64,000 nt of DNA from Piscibacillus sp052246295 (GTDB taxonomy: Bacteria > Bacillota > Bacilli > Bacillales > Alkalibacillaceae): the NCBI GenBank assembly GCA_052246295.1, contig JBQQCO010000006.1. One strand, 5' to 3'. The position numbers and the translations under genes were made by a program. Numbering within the stretch: the stretch's first letter is position 1; each line of letters starts with the position of its first letter. Positions 54,130 to 63,188 of the stretch are shown piece after piece. The notes beneath the pieces are model-generated. The model was given only the letters and a program-made list of their open reading frames with translations, did not search any database and was not told the origin of the DNA.

Positions 54130-54520
54130 TTACCTCCTAGTTAGCTCTTTTAGCCTTTCAAGCACTTTAAGAAAATGCCCTTCTTTAGCCGCCTCTCCCC
54201 ATGTCCCTTCACCGAACCGTTCTTGACGGATTAGAAACGTCAAGATGGCTCTTGTTAATTCAAAGTCCGCTGAATCAAGTAATCCATTGATATTGCCAAC
54301 GTCAAAATCGCTTTCCTCTAAAACACTCATATAGTCTTTGTGCATCAGATCTGTTTTTTCGACTTCTCTAATTAAAGTCCCTTAATTCTTGTTCGTACTC
54401 GGGAAAAGGCATGATGTATACACCATCTTGGCCCGAATCCTGTTTTTCCCACTTCATAAAGTTTTGATCGGGTTTCTTAAAATAATTGATGTATTTAAAT
54501 AGATTTTCATAATTAGTCAT
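54130..54520 (-). pseudogene. Frameshifted DUF6508 family gene
   Basis: ATG 54520, with GGAGGAG nine bases ahead, encodes MTNYENLFKYINYFKKP to PEYEQELRDFN and a stop. The correct continuation, IREVEKTDLMHKDYM, is in the next frame: one extra A near 54375 is enough. The C-terminal portion (RQERFGEGTWGEAAKEG) is that of DUF6508. Its TAA is followed directly by the ATG of the broken acetyltransferase, so the two were an operon. Confidence 0.78.
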
Positions 54521-54653
54521 GTTGAGCAACTCCTCCCTTTTCAGAATGTAAAAATTTTCTTTGAACTCATTATAAACTTGACTATCCTATTAGAAAACCC
54601 TGCCATTTTTATATAAAATAGAGACCATATATACATTTTAGGAGGGGAATTCT

Positions 54654-54959
54654 GTGAGTGATATTAAAGAATTAGTTGAGTTAATTAATCGGTTTCGGGA
54701 TGAACGCGATTGGAGACAATTCCATAACGCAAAGGATTTAGCGATCTCAATATCCATAGAAGCCGCTGAATTATTGGAGGATTTTCAATGGACGAGTGCT
54801 GAACAAGCCCTAGAAGATCACAAGGAACATGTGGAAGAGGAAATTGCAGATGTTTTAATATATACCCTGATGTTGTGCTCTGACCTCGAGTTGGATGTTA
54901 AGGAGATTGTTAAAAATAAAATGAAAAAGAATGAGTTAAAGTACCCTGTTTCCAGTTAA
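54654..54959 (+). CDS. MazG-like nucleotide pyrophosphohydrolase
   Basis: A 101-residue all-alpha NTP pyrophosphohydrolase of the MazG/DCTPP1-like group, with FRDERDWRQFHNAKDLAISI, SIEAAELLEDFQW and EEEIADVLIYTLML supplying the EExx(E/D) and ExxD metal motifs. It starts with GTG behind GGAGGGG. It probably removes non-canonical dNTPs such as dCTP analogues. Confidence 0.88.
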   Translation: MSDIKELVELINRFRDERDWRQFHNAKDLAISISIEAAELLEDFQWTSAEQALEDHKEHVEEEIADVLIYTLMLCSDLELDVKEIVKNKMKKNELKYPVSS

Positions 54960-54972
54960 AACTGGGTTTTGG
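54951..54972 (+). terminator. Terminator overlapping the mazG-like stop
   Basis: CCAGTT-AA-AACTGG followed by GTTTT overlaps the TAA at 54957-54959. Confidence 0.55.
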
Positions 54973-54980
54973 GTGAAAAT

Positions 54981-55093
54981 ATCTACTCCATTTTCGGATT
55001 TATCAACCCCCATTTTGAAATATATCTACCGCGAAATTTGTCGACGAAGTAAAAAACATCAATTTATCCACCCCTAAAATCAATTTATCTAAC
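54981..55093. repeat. Array 3: degenerate 21-bp-period repeats
   Basis: Cores ATCTACT, ATCAACC, ATCTACC, ATCCACC and ATCTAAC start at 54981, 55002, 55024, 55066 and 55087. The register is 21-22 bp with one position (about 55045) lacking a recognisable core. The core leans to (T)ATCNACCCC rather than TATCGACA. It lies between the convergent mazG-like and rbsK genes. Confidence 0.6.
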
Positions 55094-55100
55094 CTTTACA

Positions 55101-55148
55101 GAAAAAAAGACTTAGAAATCTCCCTCTTTGGAAATCTCTAAGTCTTTT
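55101..55148. terminator. Bidirectional terminator
   Basis: AGACTTAGA (55108-55116) pairs with TCTAAGTCT (55137-55145), with A run and T run on either side. It ends the rbsK transcript. Confidence 0.8.
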
Positions 55149-55162
55149 ATTTTCAATGAAAT

Positions 55163-56041
55163 CTAGATTTCTAGTATCAATCGATTCACTTGTTCTTTAG
55201 TTGGCATGCCAGCTTGTGCACCCATTTTTTGAACAGACAGTGCTGCTGCAGCATTCGCGAATTGTACCGCTTCAGGCAGTTTTTTCCTTCTCCAAGGCTG
55301 ACCGCGAGCGCACCATTAAACGTATCGCTGGCTCCAGTTGTATCAACGACCTTAACATTATAAGCAGGTACATTTTTCTTTTTCCATCTAACATAAATTC
55401 AGCTCCATCTTTCCCTTTCGTCACAATTAATGACTCGATTTGTTTTCCATTAAATAATTGGGCATGCTCCGTTTCATTAGGCGTGATATAAGAAACTTTT
55501 TCCCACCATCCTGAAGGTAAATCCATCGCTGGTGCTGGGTTCACAATGATCGGAACATCGTGTTGATGGCATAGATCTAGGCAATACAAAATCGCCTCTT
55601 TTGGGATTTCAAACTGAAGCAGGACACATAATCATTGTTTATAATGGCTTCTTTAGTTTGATCTAAATAATCCGTTGAAACATGTTCATTCGCTCCGCCG
55701 ATGATAATAATCCGGTTATCTTGTTCACTTAAAATGATATTGGCAAGCCCCGATGATGTGTCTTGAATGTGCCTAACGTTAACGGGGTTGATGCCTTCTT
55801 GTTTTAAGTTACTTAAGAGCTGATCCCCAAACTCATCATCTCCTAAACAACCAATCATTGTTACATCTGCTCCAAGTCTTGAAGCTGCAACCGCTTGGTT
55901 AGCACCTTTTCCACCTGGAACCGTTTGAAACTGAGACCCTCTTACCGTTTCACCTTGAACTGGAAATTGGTCAGTCATAGTGACAAGGTCCATGTTTATA
56001 CTGCCAACAACCGTGATTTTTGGTCGTTTCAACGTAAACAT
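55163..56041 (-). pseudogene. rbsK: Ribokinase gene with three frameshifts
   Basis: The joined frames give a complete PfkB-family ribokinase, about 290 residues: GSINMDLVTMTDQFPVQGET, PGGKGANQAVAASRLGADV, NPAPAMDLP, TPNETE, then DTTGASDTFNGALAVSLGEG (anion hole and catalytic Asp) and a proper C-terminus, VQKMGAQAGMP. Breaks occur near 55615, near 55382 (A-run short by one in GGAAAAAGAAAA) and near 55285 (GGAAAAAACTG short by one A). All are consistent with single-base losses, two in A-runs. Either recent decay or sequencing error. Would phosphorylate ribose if intact; no rbs transporter is adjacent. Confidence 0.85.
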
Positions 56042-56173
56042 GAAACTCCTCGAAGATATCGTTTTATTTTCACATAAATAACATTACTTACTTTTTATTG
56101 ATATAATATAGTTAATTTTCATGCTTATTAGGGAATGGAGATACTGTTACGAATGACATAAGGAGGAACTGTT

Positions 56174-57394
56174 TTGATCTTTGCCATTATCGCACTCATA
56201 TTTGTTTCATTTTTCTTCTCCGGGAGTGAAACCGCATTAACAGCAACAAACCAAGTTAGGCTACGGTCCAAAGCTAAAAATGGTGATAAAAAGTCAGAGA
56301 AACTTTTAAACCTTGTCTCTAAACCAAATGAATTCATAACTTCAATTTTAATCGGCAACAACATTTCCAATATCATATTGCCAACTTTAGTTACAACAAT
56401 GGCAATTGAGTACGGATTTGATGTGGCCATAGCGACAGGGATTTTGACCATTACCATCATAATTGTGGCTGAAGTCATTCCCAAGTCAGTTGCAGCCGCC
56501 TTTCCTGATCGTATTTCTTATTTGGTTTATCCAATTATTAGAGCTGTCGTATTTATATTAAAACCCGTTACATTAGTTTTAAATTGGATGACGAACTCGA
56601 TTACAAAGTGGCTTTCTAAAGGGCAACAACAGGAATCTTCTTTTTCAAAAGAAGAATTTAAAGCGATGGTGGACATTGCGGATTCAGAAGGAACCTTTCA
56701 TAATGAAGAGTCCTCTCGAATTAAGGGTGTTTTAGATTTTCAAAATTTAAATGTGAAAGATGTCCTTCAAACACCAAGAGTAGAAATCGTATCGCTAAAA
56801 GCAGAAGCTACATTCGAGGAAGCTAGAGATATTGTTATTAACAATACTTACACGAGATATCCAATTATTAATGAAGATATTGACCATATCATTGGTGTTT
56901 TCCACTCTAAATACTTAATTCAATGGTCCACTCAGCCTGACCAACCATTAAAAGCATTTAGCGACATGGACCCTCTAGTCATTTATGAATTTCAATCGAT
57001 AGAACATGTCTTTCGTGAGATGACCAAACATAAGAAACATATTGCGATTGTGCTCGATGAATATGGAGGTACAGAAGGCATTGTGACCCATGAAGACATC
57101 ATTGAAGCCATGATTGGTCTTGAAATTGAAGATGAAATAGATGCAGAGAATGATTCAATGGTTGAGAAATTAACCGAAACTGAGATCATTTGTGATGGAA
57201 AAATTCCATTAAGGCGTTTAAATAGTATTTTTAATACTGAAATTCCTGAAGAAGAAGATGTTTTATCTGGATACTTACTTAGCATATTGAACGATTTTCC
57301 AAATGAGAATGAAGTGATCGAACAAGAGAATTTAACTTATAAAATACTTGAGGTGAATGATCGTACGATTAAAAAAGTGCAAATTGTTAAATAG
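56174..57394 (+). CDS. CNNM/CorC-type hemolysin family protein (DUF21, CBS pair, CorC-HlyC)
   Basis: A 406-residue membrane protein: DUF21/CNNM domain with SGSETALTATNQVRLRSKA and IGNNISNI in the first 150 residues, two CBS domains with TPRVEIVSL and VLDEYGGTEGIVTHEDI, and a C-terminal CorC/HlyC domain. Relatives (MpfA, YhdP) export or control magnesium. TTG start behind AGGAGG. The divergent rbsK start is 132 bases away. Confidence 0.88.
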   Translation: MIFAIIALIFVSFFFSGSETALTATNQVRLRSKAKNGDKKSEKLLNLVSKPNEFITSILIGNNISNIILPTLVTTMAIEYGFDVAIATGILTITIIIVAEVIPKSVAAAFPDRISYLVYPIIRAVVFILKPVTLVLNWMTNSITKWLSKGQQQESSFSKEEFKAMVDIADSEGTFHNEESSRIKGVLDFQNLNVKDVLQTPRVEIVSLKAEATFEEARDIVINNTYTRYPIINEDIDHIIGVFHSKYLIQWSTQPDQPLKAFSDMDPLVIYEFQSIEHVFREMTKHKKHIAIVLDEYGGTEGIVTHEDIIEAMIGLEIEDEIDAENDSMVEKLTETEIICDGKIPLRRLNSIFNTEIPEEEDVLSGYLLSILNDFPNENEVIEQENLTYKILEVNDRTIKKVQIVK

Positions 57395-57476
57395 TTTTTA
57401 ATCGGAAGAAGCCAATTAATGTTTATATTGTTATAAACTAAAAATTTGATTGTATATATTCTGGAGAGAGATAAAA

Positions 57477-57965
57477 ATGAATTTTTCAAAACTGCTATTT
57501 GTTTATAGTATGGTATTTATACTAGCTGCGGTTCCTTTCTTAGAAGGACCTATCATTGCACCAGTAGCTGTTTTAGCTGGTCTATCGTTTTGGCCCGTAT
57601 TCATTCTTGCAGTTATAGGGAATGTGATAACTGTTTATTTATTAATTATTTTTATAGATAGAGTTAAAGAGTGGCGTGCAAAAAAGAAAGAAAAGCAAAG
57701 TAAACGTGAATCGAGGGCTAAAAATTTATGGGATAAATATGGTTTACCAGGTTTGGCATTAATCGGCCCATTTTTTGTTGGGAGTCATGTTACAGCATTC
57801 TCAAGTTTGGTTCTTGGAGGGAACAAAAAGAAAGTAGCGTTCTGGATGTCAATTAGTATTACGGGTTGGAGTTTGATATTCTGTGTTTTAGTCTATTTCG
57901 GATTCTCTGATATTCATGAAAATAATCCCTTTGTTGACAGATTAATAGATATTTTTGAAACATAA
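57477..57965 (+). CDS. Small multidrug export-like membrane protein (Sm_multidrug_ex)
   Basis: A 162-residue membrane protein with about four helices: a leading one, LEGPIIAPVAVLAGLSFWPV, and the conserved KYGLPGLALIGPFFVGSHV segment of PF06695-type proteins, a small relative of the DedA/SNARE-associated fold. ATG 57477 has GGAGAGAG ahead; the frame is open nine codons further. Function uncertain. Confidence 0.8.
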   Translation: MNFSKLLFVYSMVFILAAVPFLEGPIIAPVAVLAGLSFWPVFILAVIGNVITVYLLIIFIDRVKEWRAKKKEKQSKRESRAKNLWDKYGLPGLALIGPFFVGSHVTAFSSLVLGGNKKKVAFWMSISITGWSLIFCVLVYFGFSDIHENNPFVDRLIDIFET

Positions 57966-57989
57966 AAGTTGAATGCTTGGACACTTCTT

Positions 57990-58270
57990 ATCTACAATCA
58001 GGCTTTCCTTATGCGTTCATTCTGTTCGTCCTATCGAAAGTCTGAACCTCTTTATTAACATTCAAGCTTGCCCTATCGACAGTCCCGCCTCTCTATCGAC
58101 AGTTAAGCTCTCTCTATCTACAATTCAGCCGCCCAATCGACATTTAGACTTTCCAAATCGACATTTGAGCTTCGCCTATCGACATTCAGGCTTTCCAAAT
58201 CGACAATTCAGCCCGCCTTATCGACATTCAATCCATCCCAATCAACATTTGAGCCAATCCAATCGTCATT
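57990..58270. repeat. Array 2: 21-bp-period degenerate repeats (ATCGACA core)
   Basis: Fourteen units with core starts 57990, 58011, 58033, 58054, 58075, 58095, 58116, 58136, 58157, 58178, 58199, 58220, 58241 and 58262: mostly 21, range 20-22. Cores are mainly ATCGACA, ATCTACA or ATCAACA; spacers are again T/C-rich, often TTCAGGCTTTCC, TTTGAGC or TTCAGCCC. It fills the gap between the convergent small export protein and spoVR genes. Confidence 0.85.
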
Positions 58271-58285
58271 CTGCCTCATTTTTAG

Positions 58286-58330
58286 GCAAAAAAAGAACCC
58301 AGCCTCCATTTCAAATGAAGATTAGGTTCC
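58286..58330 (-). terminator. Terminator of the spoVR transcript
   Basis: On the minus strand GGAACC...GGGTTC enclose an inner CATTTGAAATG-type stem and are followed by TTTTTTT, 14 bases past the stop. Confidence 0.75.
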
Positions 58331-58343
58331 ATCCTTCATCCGA

Positions 58344-59762
58344 TTAAGTCAGTATTTTTCGATGTACTCTTTTGCCACTATAACTAAATAACACGTCATC
58401 ACCTTCAACAACTGTTTGTAAGTGCACTGGTCTTCCCCATAAATGGTAAACATATGGTAACGTTCTCTCTATATATTTAATATCTAATTCCATTCCTTCA
58501 TAATAATGCTTTAATAAGAGTTCACCAGACCTTAAATAATCTCCATCCTCAACCATGATAAACGGGAAGCCTCCGTTGACGCGTGATTGAATCAATTGGT
58601 CTCTTACGCTTTCCCATTGCTTATCGACAATTTTATAATCATCGCCTTGTTTCTGAAATAGATACAAATCTAACTCTTCAACCAAATTCTTTGTAAGGTA
58701 ATTTCTCAAAAACGAGATGTCCCCTTCAATTTCACGTACTTCGAACATTTTCTCTCGCCCTTGACCTGGAACTCTTCCAAAACGCTCCATCTCTTCTTCT
58801 GTTGGATTATTCCAACGCTTCTCGATATCTTCAAACATTTTATACCCTAGATAATATGGGTTAATGCTGGTGGTTGAAGGTTGCACAACAGAAGCGTTTA
58901 ATTTTGCAAATTCAATAGATTCTTCCTCTGTTAAATCCATTTCCCTTAAAATTCGAACGTGCCAGTAACTAGCCCAACCTTCGTTCATAATTTTCGTTTC
59001 CAGCTGTGGCCAGAAATACAACATTTCATCACGCATAATCGTTAAGACATCTCGCTGCCATTCTTCTAGATCTTGACTATACTCTTGGATAAAAAATAAA
59101 ATGTCTTTTTCCGGTTGAGGTGGAAATCGTTTTCGCTTTTTTCCCCTTTTTTGTTCAGGGGATAAACTTTCAGGGTCATCCAAGTCCCACAAGTCATCGT
59201 AAGGTCCTTTATTCTTAGTTAGCTCAGATTCATCATTATTACTATCATTCATCTTTGCTCTTAATAGTGATGGGTCGATATGTTCTTGGATGGCAAGTGC
59301 AGCGTCTAAAAGGTCTTCAACTTCTTGCTTTCCGTACTTAATCTCATAAGAACGAATCCTCTCGGCACTTGCGGACATGCTTTCAACCATATCGCGTGAC
59401 GTGTTTGAGAAACGAACATTGTTTTTAAAAAAATCACAATGTGCTAATACGTGAGCAACGATTAATTTATTTTGTATTAAGCTATTACTGTCTAACAAAA
59501 AGGCATAACAAGGATTTGAATTGATGACTAATTCATAAATTTTACTTAACCCTAAGTCGTACTCAAGCTTCATACGATGAAATGCCTTCCCGAAACTCCA
59601 GTGAGAGAATCGGGTAGGCATTCCGTAAGCTCCAAATGTATAAATAATATCTGATGGACAAATCTCATATCTCATAGGGTAAAAGTCGAGACCAAATCCT
59701 TCAGCAATCTCTGTAATTTCATCAATCGCTCTTTCAAGCTCTTTGTGATCGACTCCGGTCAT
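58344..59762 (-). CDS. spoVR: SpoVR-family sporulation protein
   Basis: A 472-residue SpoVR protein, required for normal cortex formation in B. subtilis. Family segments include the LAHCDFFKNN region, NEGWASYWHVRIL near residue 265, NPYYLGYKMFEDIE and the closing CBS-free C-terminal domain. It lies 12 bases after the yhbH stop, as last gene of the set. Biochemical function unknown. Confidence 0.93.
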   Translation of the reverse strand: MTGVDHKELERAIDEITEIAEGFGLDFYPMRYEICPSDIIYTFGAYGMPTRFSHWSFGKAFHRMKLEYDLGLSKIYELVINSNPCYAFLLDSNSLIQNKLIVAHVLAHCDFFKNNVRFSNTSRDMVESMSASAERIRSYEIKYGKQEVEDLLDAALAIQEHIDPSLLRAKMNDSNNDESELTKNKGPYDDLWDLDDPESLSPEQKRGKKRKRFPPQPEKDILFFIQEYSQDLEEWQRDVLTIMRDEMLYFWPQLETKIMNEGWASYWHVRILREMDLTEEESIEFAKLNASVVQPSTTSINPYYLGYKMFEDIEKRWNNPTEEEMERFGRVPGQGREKMFEVREIEGDISFLRNYLTKNLVEELDLYLFQKQGDDYKIVDKQWESVRDQLIQSRVNGGFPFIMVEDGDYLRSGELLLKHYYEGMELDIKYIERTLPYVYHLWGRPVHLQTVVEGDDVLFSYSGKRVHRKILT

Positions 59763-59774
59763 CTTCTTCTCCCC

Positions 59775-60935
59775 CTAGCTCACGGCTTCATTTTCTTTTG
59801 TAAAGAACGTTTTTAAGGCATCGTAAACTTCATTTTTCTCTCTAATTGTTGCGTACCGAAATCTTTGGTCGTCAATGGTTCTATAAACGGACATTAAGGT
59901 GGATGCACTGTTTCTATATTGATTAACCTCACAATACCCAAACATATTCGATACATCCATTAGCTCTTTTACCAGTTTTAAGCTTTTCTTATTATCAGAA
60001 GAAGTGTTATCGCCATCGGAAAAATGAAACGGATAAATATTATATCGATCTGGTGAGTATCGATCATCGATAATTTCCAATGCTTTAAGATACGCGGATG
60101 AACAAATCGTCCCTCCACTTTCACCTTTCGTGAAAAATTCTTCTTCCGTTACTTCTTTTGCCCTTGTATGGTGCGCGACAAACACAATTTCAACGTTCTC
60201 ATATTTAGTTCGCAAAAACCTCACCATCCAAAAGAAGAAGCTTCTTGCGATATATTTTTCAAAGTATCCCATAGAGGCTGACGTATCTAACATAGCTATG
60301 ACAACAGCATTAGAGTTAGGCTGCACCACTTCTTCCCAAGTTTTAAAACGTAAGTCATCTATTGAAATATTATAATTTTTGCCTCTGTTTTCTAATGCAT
60401 TACGTTTAATCGCCTCAAGTAAGGTCCGCTTCTTATCGACATTTCCCATTAGACCTTTTTTCCGTATATCATTGAAACGTATATCTTTTACGATTATTTG
60501 ATCCCGTTCTTTTTGTTTTAAATGAGGTAATTCTAATTCCGAGAACAACATTTTCTCAAGCTGTTCGAACTCAACTTCCGCTTCATAATAATCCTCACCA
60601 GGTTGATCACCTGCACCCGGGCCCTTCCCTTGCCCTTTTTGTGGTCTGCCATCGCGGGCAACTACATCTCCTACTTCACTGTCACCATCCCCTTGCCCGG
60701 CATGTTGTTTCTTTTCATTATTAAACTTAAATTTATACTCATCCAATGAACGTATTGGTATTTTTATAACTTCACGCCCATTTGAAAGTATGACACTTTC
60801 TTCTGTAACTAAATCAGGCAAGTTATCTTTAATGGCTTCTTTCACTTTTTCTTGATGTCTTGTTTGATCTTCATACCCTTTGCGATGGAGGGACCAGTCT
60901 TCGTGAGATAAAGAGAAACTTGGCTTATGCTTCAT
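59775..60935 (-). CDS. yhbH: YhbH-type sporulation protein (DUF444)
   Basis: A 386-residue DUF444 protein with VWA-like fold, as shown by VIAMLDTSASMGYFEK near residue 215 and the later FHFSDGDN. A Gly/Asp-rich stretch (residues 85-125) separates the N-terminal part. It accompanies prkA and spoVR across Bacillales and Proteobacteria; a chaperone or scaffold role with the PrkA AAA+ protein is suspected. GGAGGGA precedes the ATG. Confidence 0.93.
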   Translation of the reverse strand: MKHKPSFSLSHEDWSLHRKGYEDQTRHQEKVKEAIKDNLPDLVTEESVILSNGREVIKIPIRSLDEYKFKFNNEKKQHAGQGDGDSEVGDVVARDGRPQKGQGKGPGAGDQPGEDYYEAEVEFEQLEKMLFSELELPHLKQKERDQIIVKDIRFNDIRKKGLMGNVDKKRTLLEAIKRNALENRGKNYNISIDDLRFKTWEEVVQPNSNAVVIAMLDTSASMGYFEKYIARSFFFWMVRFLRTKYENVEIVFVAHHTRAKEVTEEEFFTKGESGGTICSSAYLKALEIIDDRYSPDRYNIYPFHFSDGDNTSSDNKKSLKLVKELMDVSNMFGYCEVNQYRNSASTLMSVYRTIDDQRFRYATIREKNEVYDALKTFFTKENEAVS

Positions 60936-60964
60936 TGAAATCCCTCCTATTCAAGTCTATTGAT

Positions 60965-62863
60965 CTAACGATTTAACAAACTACCAACATATCGTAGTAA
61001 ATCATTGGCAGATGCTGCTGTATAACCGTGCTCTTCAACTAATCGATTGATCACTTCATTAATCTTCTTCAACTGATTTTCGTCTGGAGTTTTAGTTGAC
61101 GTCGTGATTTTAACGACATCTTTTAAATCAGCAAATAATTTCTTCTGGATCGCTTCACGCAAACGTTCGTGTGAATTATAGTCAAACCGCTTACCTTTTC
61201 TTGCATAAGCTGAAATTCTAATTAAAATTTCTTCACGGAATGCCTTTTTCGCATTTTCTGATACACCTATTTGTTCTTCAATTGATCGCATTAACTTCTC
61301 ATCAGGCTCAATTTCATCACCCGTAAGTGGGTCTTTTAACTTTTGCTTATTACAATAAGCTTCAACATTATCAAGATAGTTATCTAGCAATGCTTTAGCA
61401 GACTCATCATAAGAGTACACAAATGCCTTTTGGACTTCTTTCTTCGCCAATTCATCGTACTCCTTACGAGCAACTGAAATGAAATTAAGATACTTCTCTT
61501 TGATTTCATTTGTAATAGATGGATGGGAATCCAATCCATCTTTAATCGACCTTAAAACATCTAAAGCATTAATATAATTACGGTCCGTATTGATAAGTGC
61601 ACTTGATATTCGGTTAATCACATAACGAGGGTCAATTCCTGACATTCCTTCATCAGAAAATTCATTATGAAGTTCCTCAACATCTGCCAGTTTAAACCCT
61701 TCGACTGTTTTACCGTCATATAGTTTAAGCTTCTTGAGTAGATCAACACCTTGTTTCTTGGATTCTTTTAAACGCGTGAGTATAGAGAAGATTGCTGCGC
61801 TTCTTAACGCATGTGGGGCTATGTGCAAGTGGCCGATATCACTTTGTTTGATTAGTTTTTGATAAATTTTTTCTTCTTTTGAAACAGATAAGTTATAAGG
61901 TACTGGCATGACAATCATTCTTGATTGCAGTGCTTCATTCTTTTTATTACTAATAAATGAACGATATTCAGACTCATTCGTGTGAGCAACAATTAGTTCA
62001 TCAGCAGAGATGAGCGCAAAGCGGCCTGCCTTGAAGTTCCCTTCTTGTGTCAGTGATAGTAAATTCCACAAGAATTTCTCATCACACTTCAACATTTCTT
62101 GAAACTCCATCAAACCTCGGTTTGCTTTATTTAATTCACCATCAAAACGATATGCTCTCGGGTCTGATTCAGATCCATATTCAGCAATCGTTGCAAAGTC
62201 AATGCTACCAGTTAAATCAGCAATATCTTGTGATTTTGGATCAGAAGGACTGAAGGTTCCAATACCAACTCGTTTATCTTCAGATAAGAAGACGCGTTCC
62301 ACAACGACATCCTCTACCTTTCCATCATACTCCCGCTCCAACATCAGCTGACAAGACGGACATAAATTTCCTTCAATTTTAACACCATATTCTTCCTCAA
62401 AATCAGCTCTAAGCTCATCCGGAATCAGATGTAACGGTTCTTCATGCATGGGACACCCTTTAATTCCATAGACAGCACCTTCTTCTGTGCGCGAATAACG
62501 CTCTAGTCCCTTTTTCAACATCGTCACAATGGTCGACTTACCACCACTAACTGGACCCATCAGTAATAGGATTCTTTTTCTGACATCTAGACGCTTAGCT
62601 GCTGAATGGAAATAATCTTCAACTAGCCTTTCAATTGCTCGATCTAATCCGTATAGTTCATGACTAAAAAATTTATACTCTGAAGTCCCGTCCTCACCTT
62701 CTTCTACACCAGCACTTTTAATCATGTTATAAACTCGTGAATGAGCCGTTCCAGCAACATGTGGCTTCTCTTCAACAATCTTCAAATAATCTGCAAAAGT
62801 ACCTTCCCAACGTAAGCTTTCCTCATGAGCACGTTGCTCAGAAATTCTTTTTAAAATATCCAT
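60965..62863 (-). CDS. prkA: PrkA AAA+ protein (serine kinase/Lon-like)
   Basis: A 632-residue PrkA. Walker A is GPVSGGKS at residues 103-110; the AAA core continues with the Cys pair CPMHEEPLH and CPSCQLML in the insert. The C-terminal PrkA domain contains SYDESAKALLDNYLDNVEAY. Reported as a protein kinase and more recently as an AAA+ protease-like factor affecting sporulation. First gene of the three-gene set, GGAGG five bases before ATG. The 325 bases upstream hold its promoter region, which I could not resolve. Confidence 0.95.
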   Translation of the reverse strand: MDILKRISEQRAHEESLRWEGTFADYLKIVEEKPHVAGTAHSRVYNMIKSAGVEEGEDGTSEYKFFSHELYGLDRAIERLVEDYFHSAAKRLDVRKRILLLMGPVSGGKSTIVTMLKKGLERYSRTEEGAVYGIKGCPMHEEPLHLIPDELRADFEEEYGVKIEGNLCPSCQLMLEREYDGKVEDVVVERVFLSEDKRVGIGTFSPSDPKSQDIADLTGSIDFATIAEYGSESDPRAYRFDGELNKANRGLMEFQEMLKCDEKFLWNLLSLTQEGNFKAGRFALISADELIVAHTNESEYRSFISNKKNEALQSRMIVMPVPYNLSVSKEEKIYQKLIKQSDIGHLHIAPHALRSAAIFSILTRLKESKKQGVDLLKKLKLYDGKTVEGFKLADVEELHNEFSDEGMSGIDPRYVINRISSALINTDRNYINALDVLRSIKDGLDSHPSITNEIKEKYLNFISVARKEYDELAKKEVQKAFVYSYDESAKALLDNYLDNVEAYCNKQKLKDPLTGDEIEPDEKLMRSIEEQIGVSENAKKAFREEILIRISAYARKGKRFDYNSHERLREAIQKKLFADLKDVVKITTSTKTPDENQLKKINEVINRLVEEHGYTAASANDLLRYVGSLLNR

Positions 62864-63118
62864 GGTGGCCTCCTCTCAGTTTCTTTAGGAATTTGGAATA
62901 TTTAAAGGTCGGTTTAAAATTAAATATATTCCGAGCCATTCTATTTGTGAAGTCTACTATGATTAGTACAGTTTATGCGCTTGTAAAAATTTAAGACACC
63001 AAATAGGTTGTACAATATTAGAAAACTTGAACTTTTTATGTGGCATTTTAAGGAATACTTGGGAATGAAAGGGCGACAGAAGGAATCATTAAATGCAGAA
63101 ATGCTTATTAGCATAATC

Positions 63119-63167
63119 AAAAGAAGCCGAACATTAAGTATAGATTATACCTAACGTTCGGCTTTAT
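63119..63167 (-). terminator. Terminator of the partial chemoreceptor gene
   Basis: On the minus strand AAGCCGAAC and GTTCGGCTT form a stem around a partly paired inner region, followed by TTTT, past the stop at 63189. Confidence 0.8.
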
Positions 63168-63188
63168 AAAACTTTGTCTCAACCTTTA

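Noticed and set aside
56128..56484. 118-codon antisense ORF inside the CNNM/CorC gene
   Set aside because: It is the reverse reading of the DUF21 membrane segment and has no start signals.
57973..58347. 124-codon ORF in array 2
   Set aside because: Same cause as in array 1: repeat-driven open frame without ribosome site or recognisable protein.
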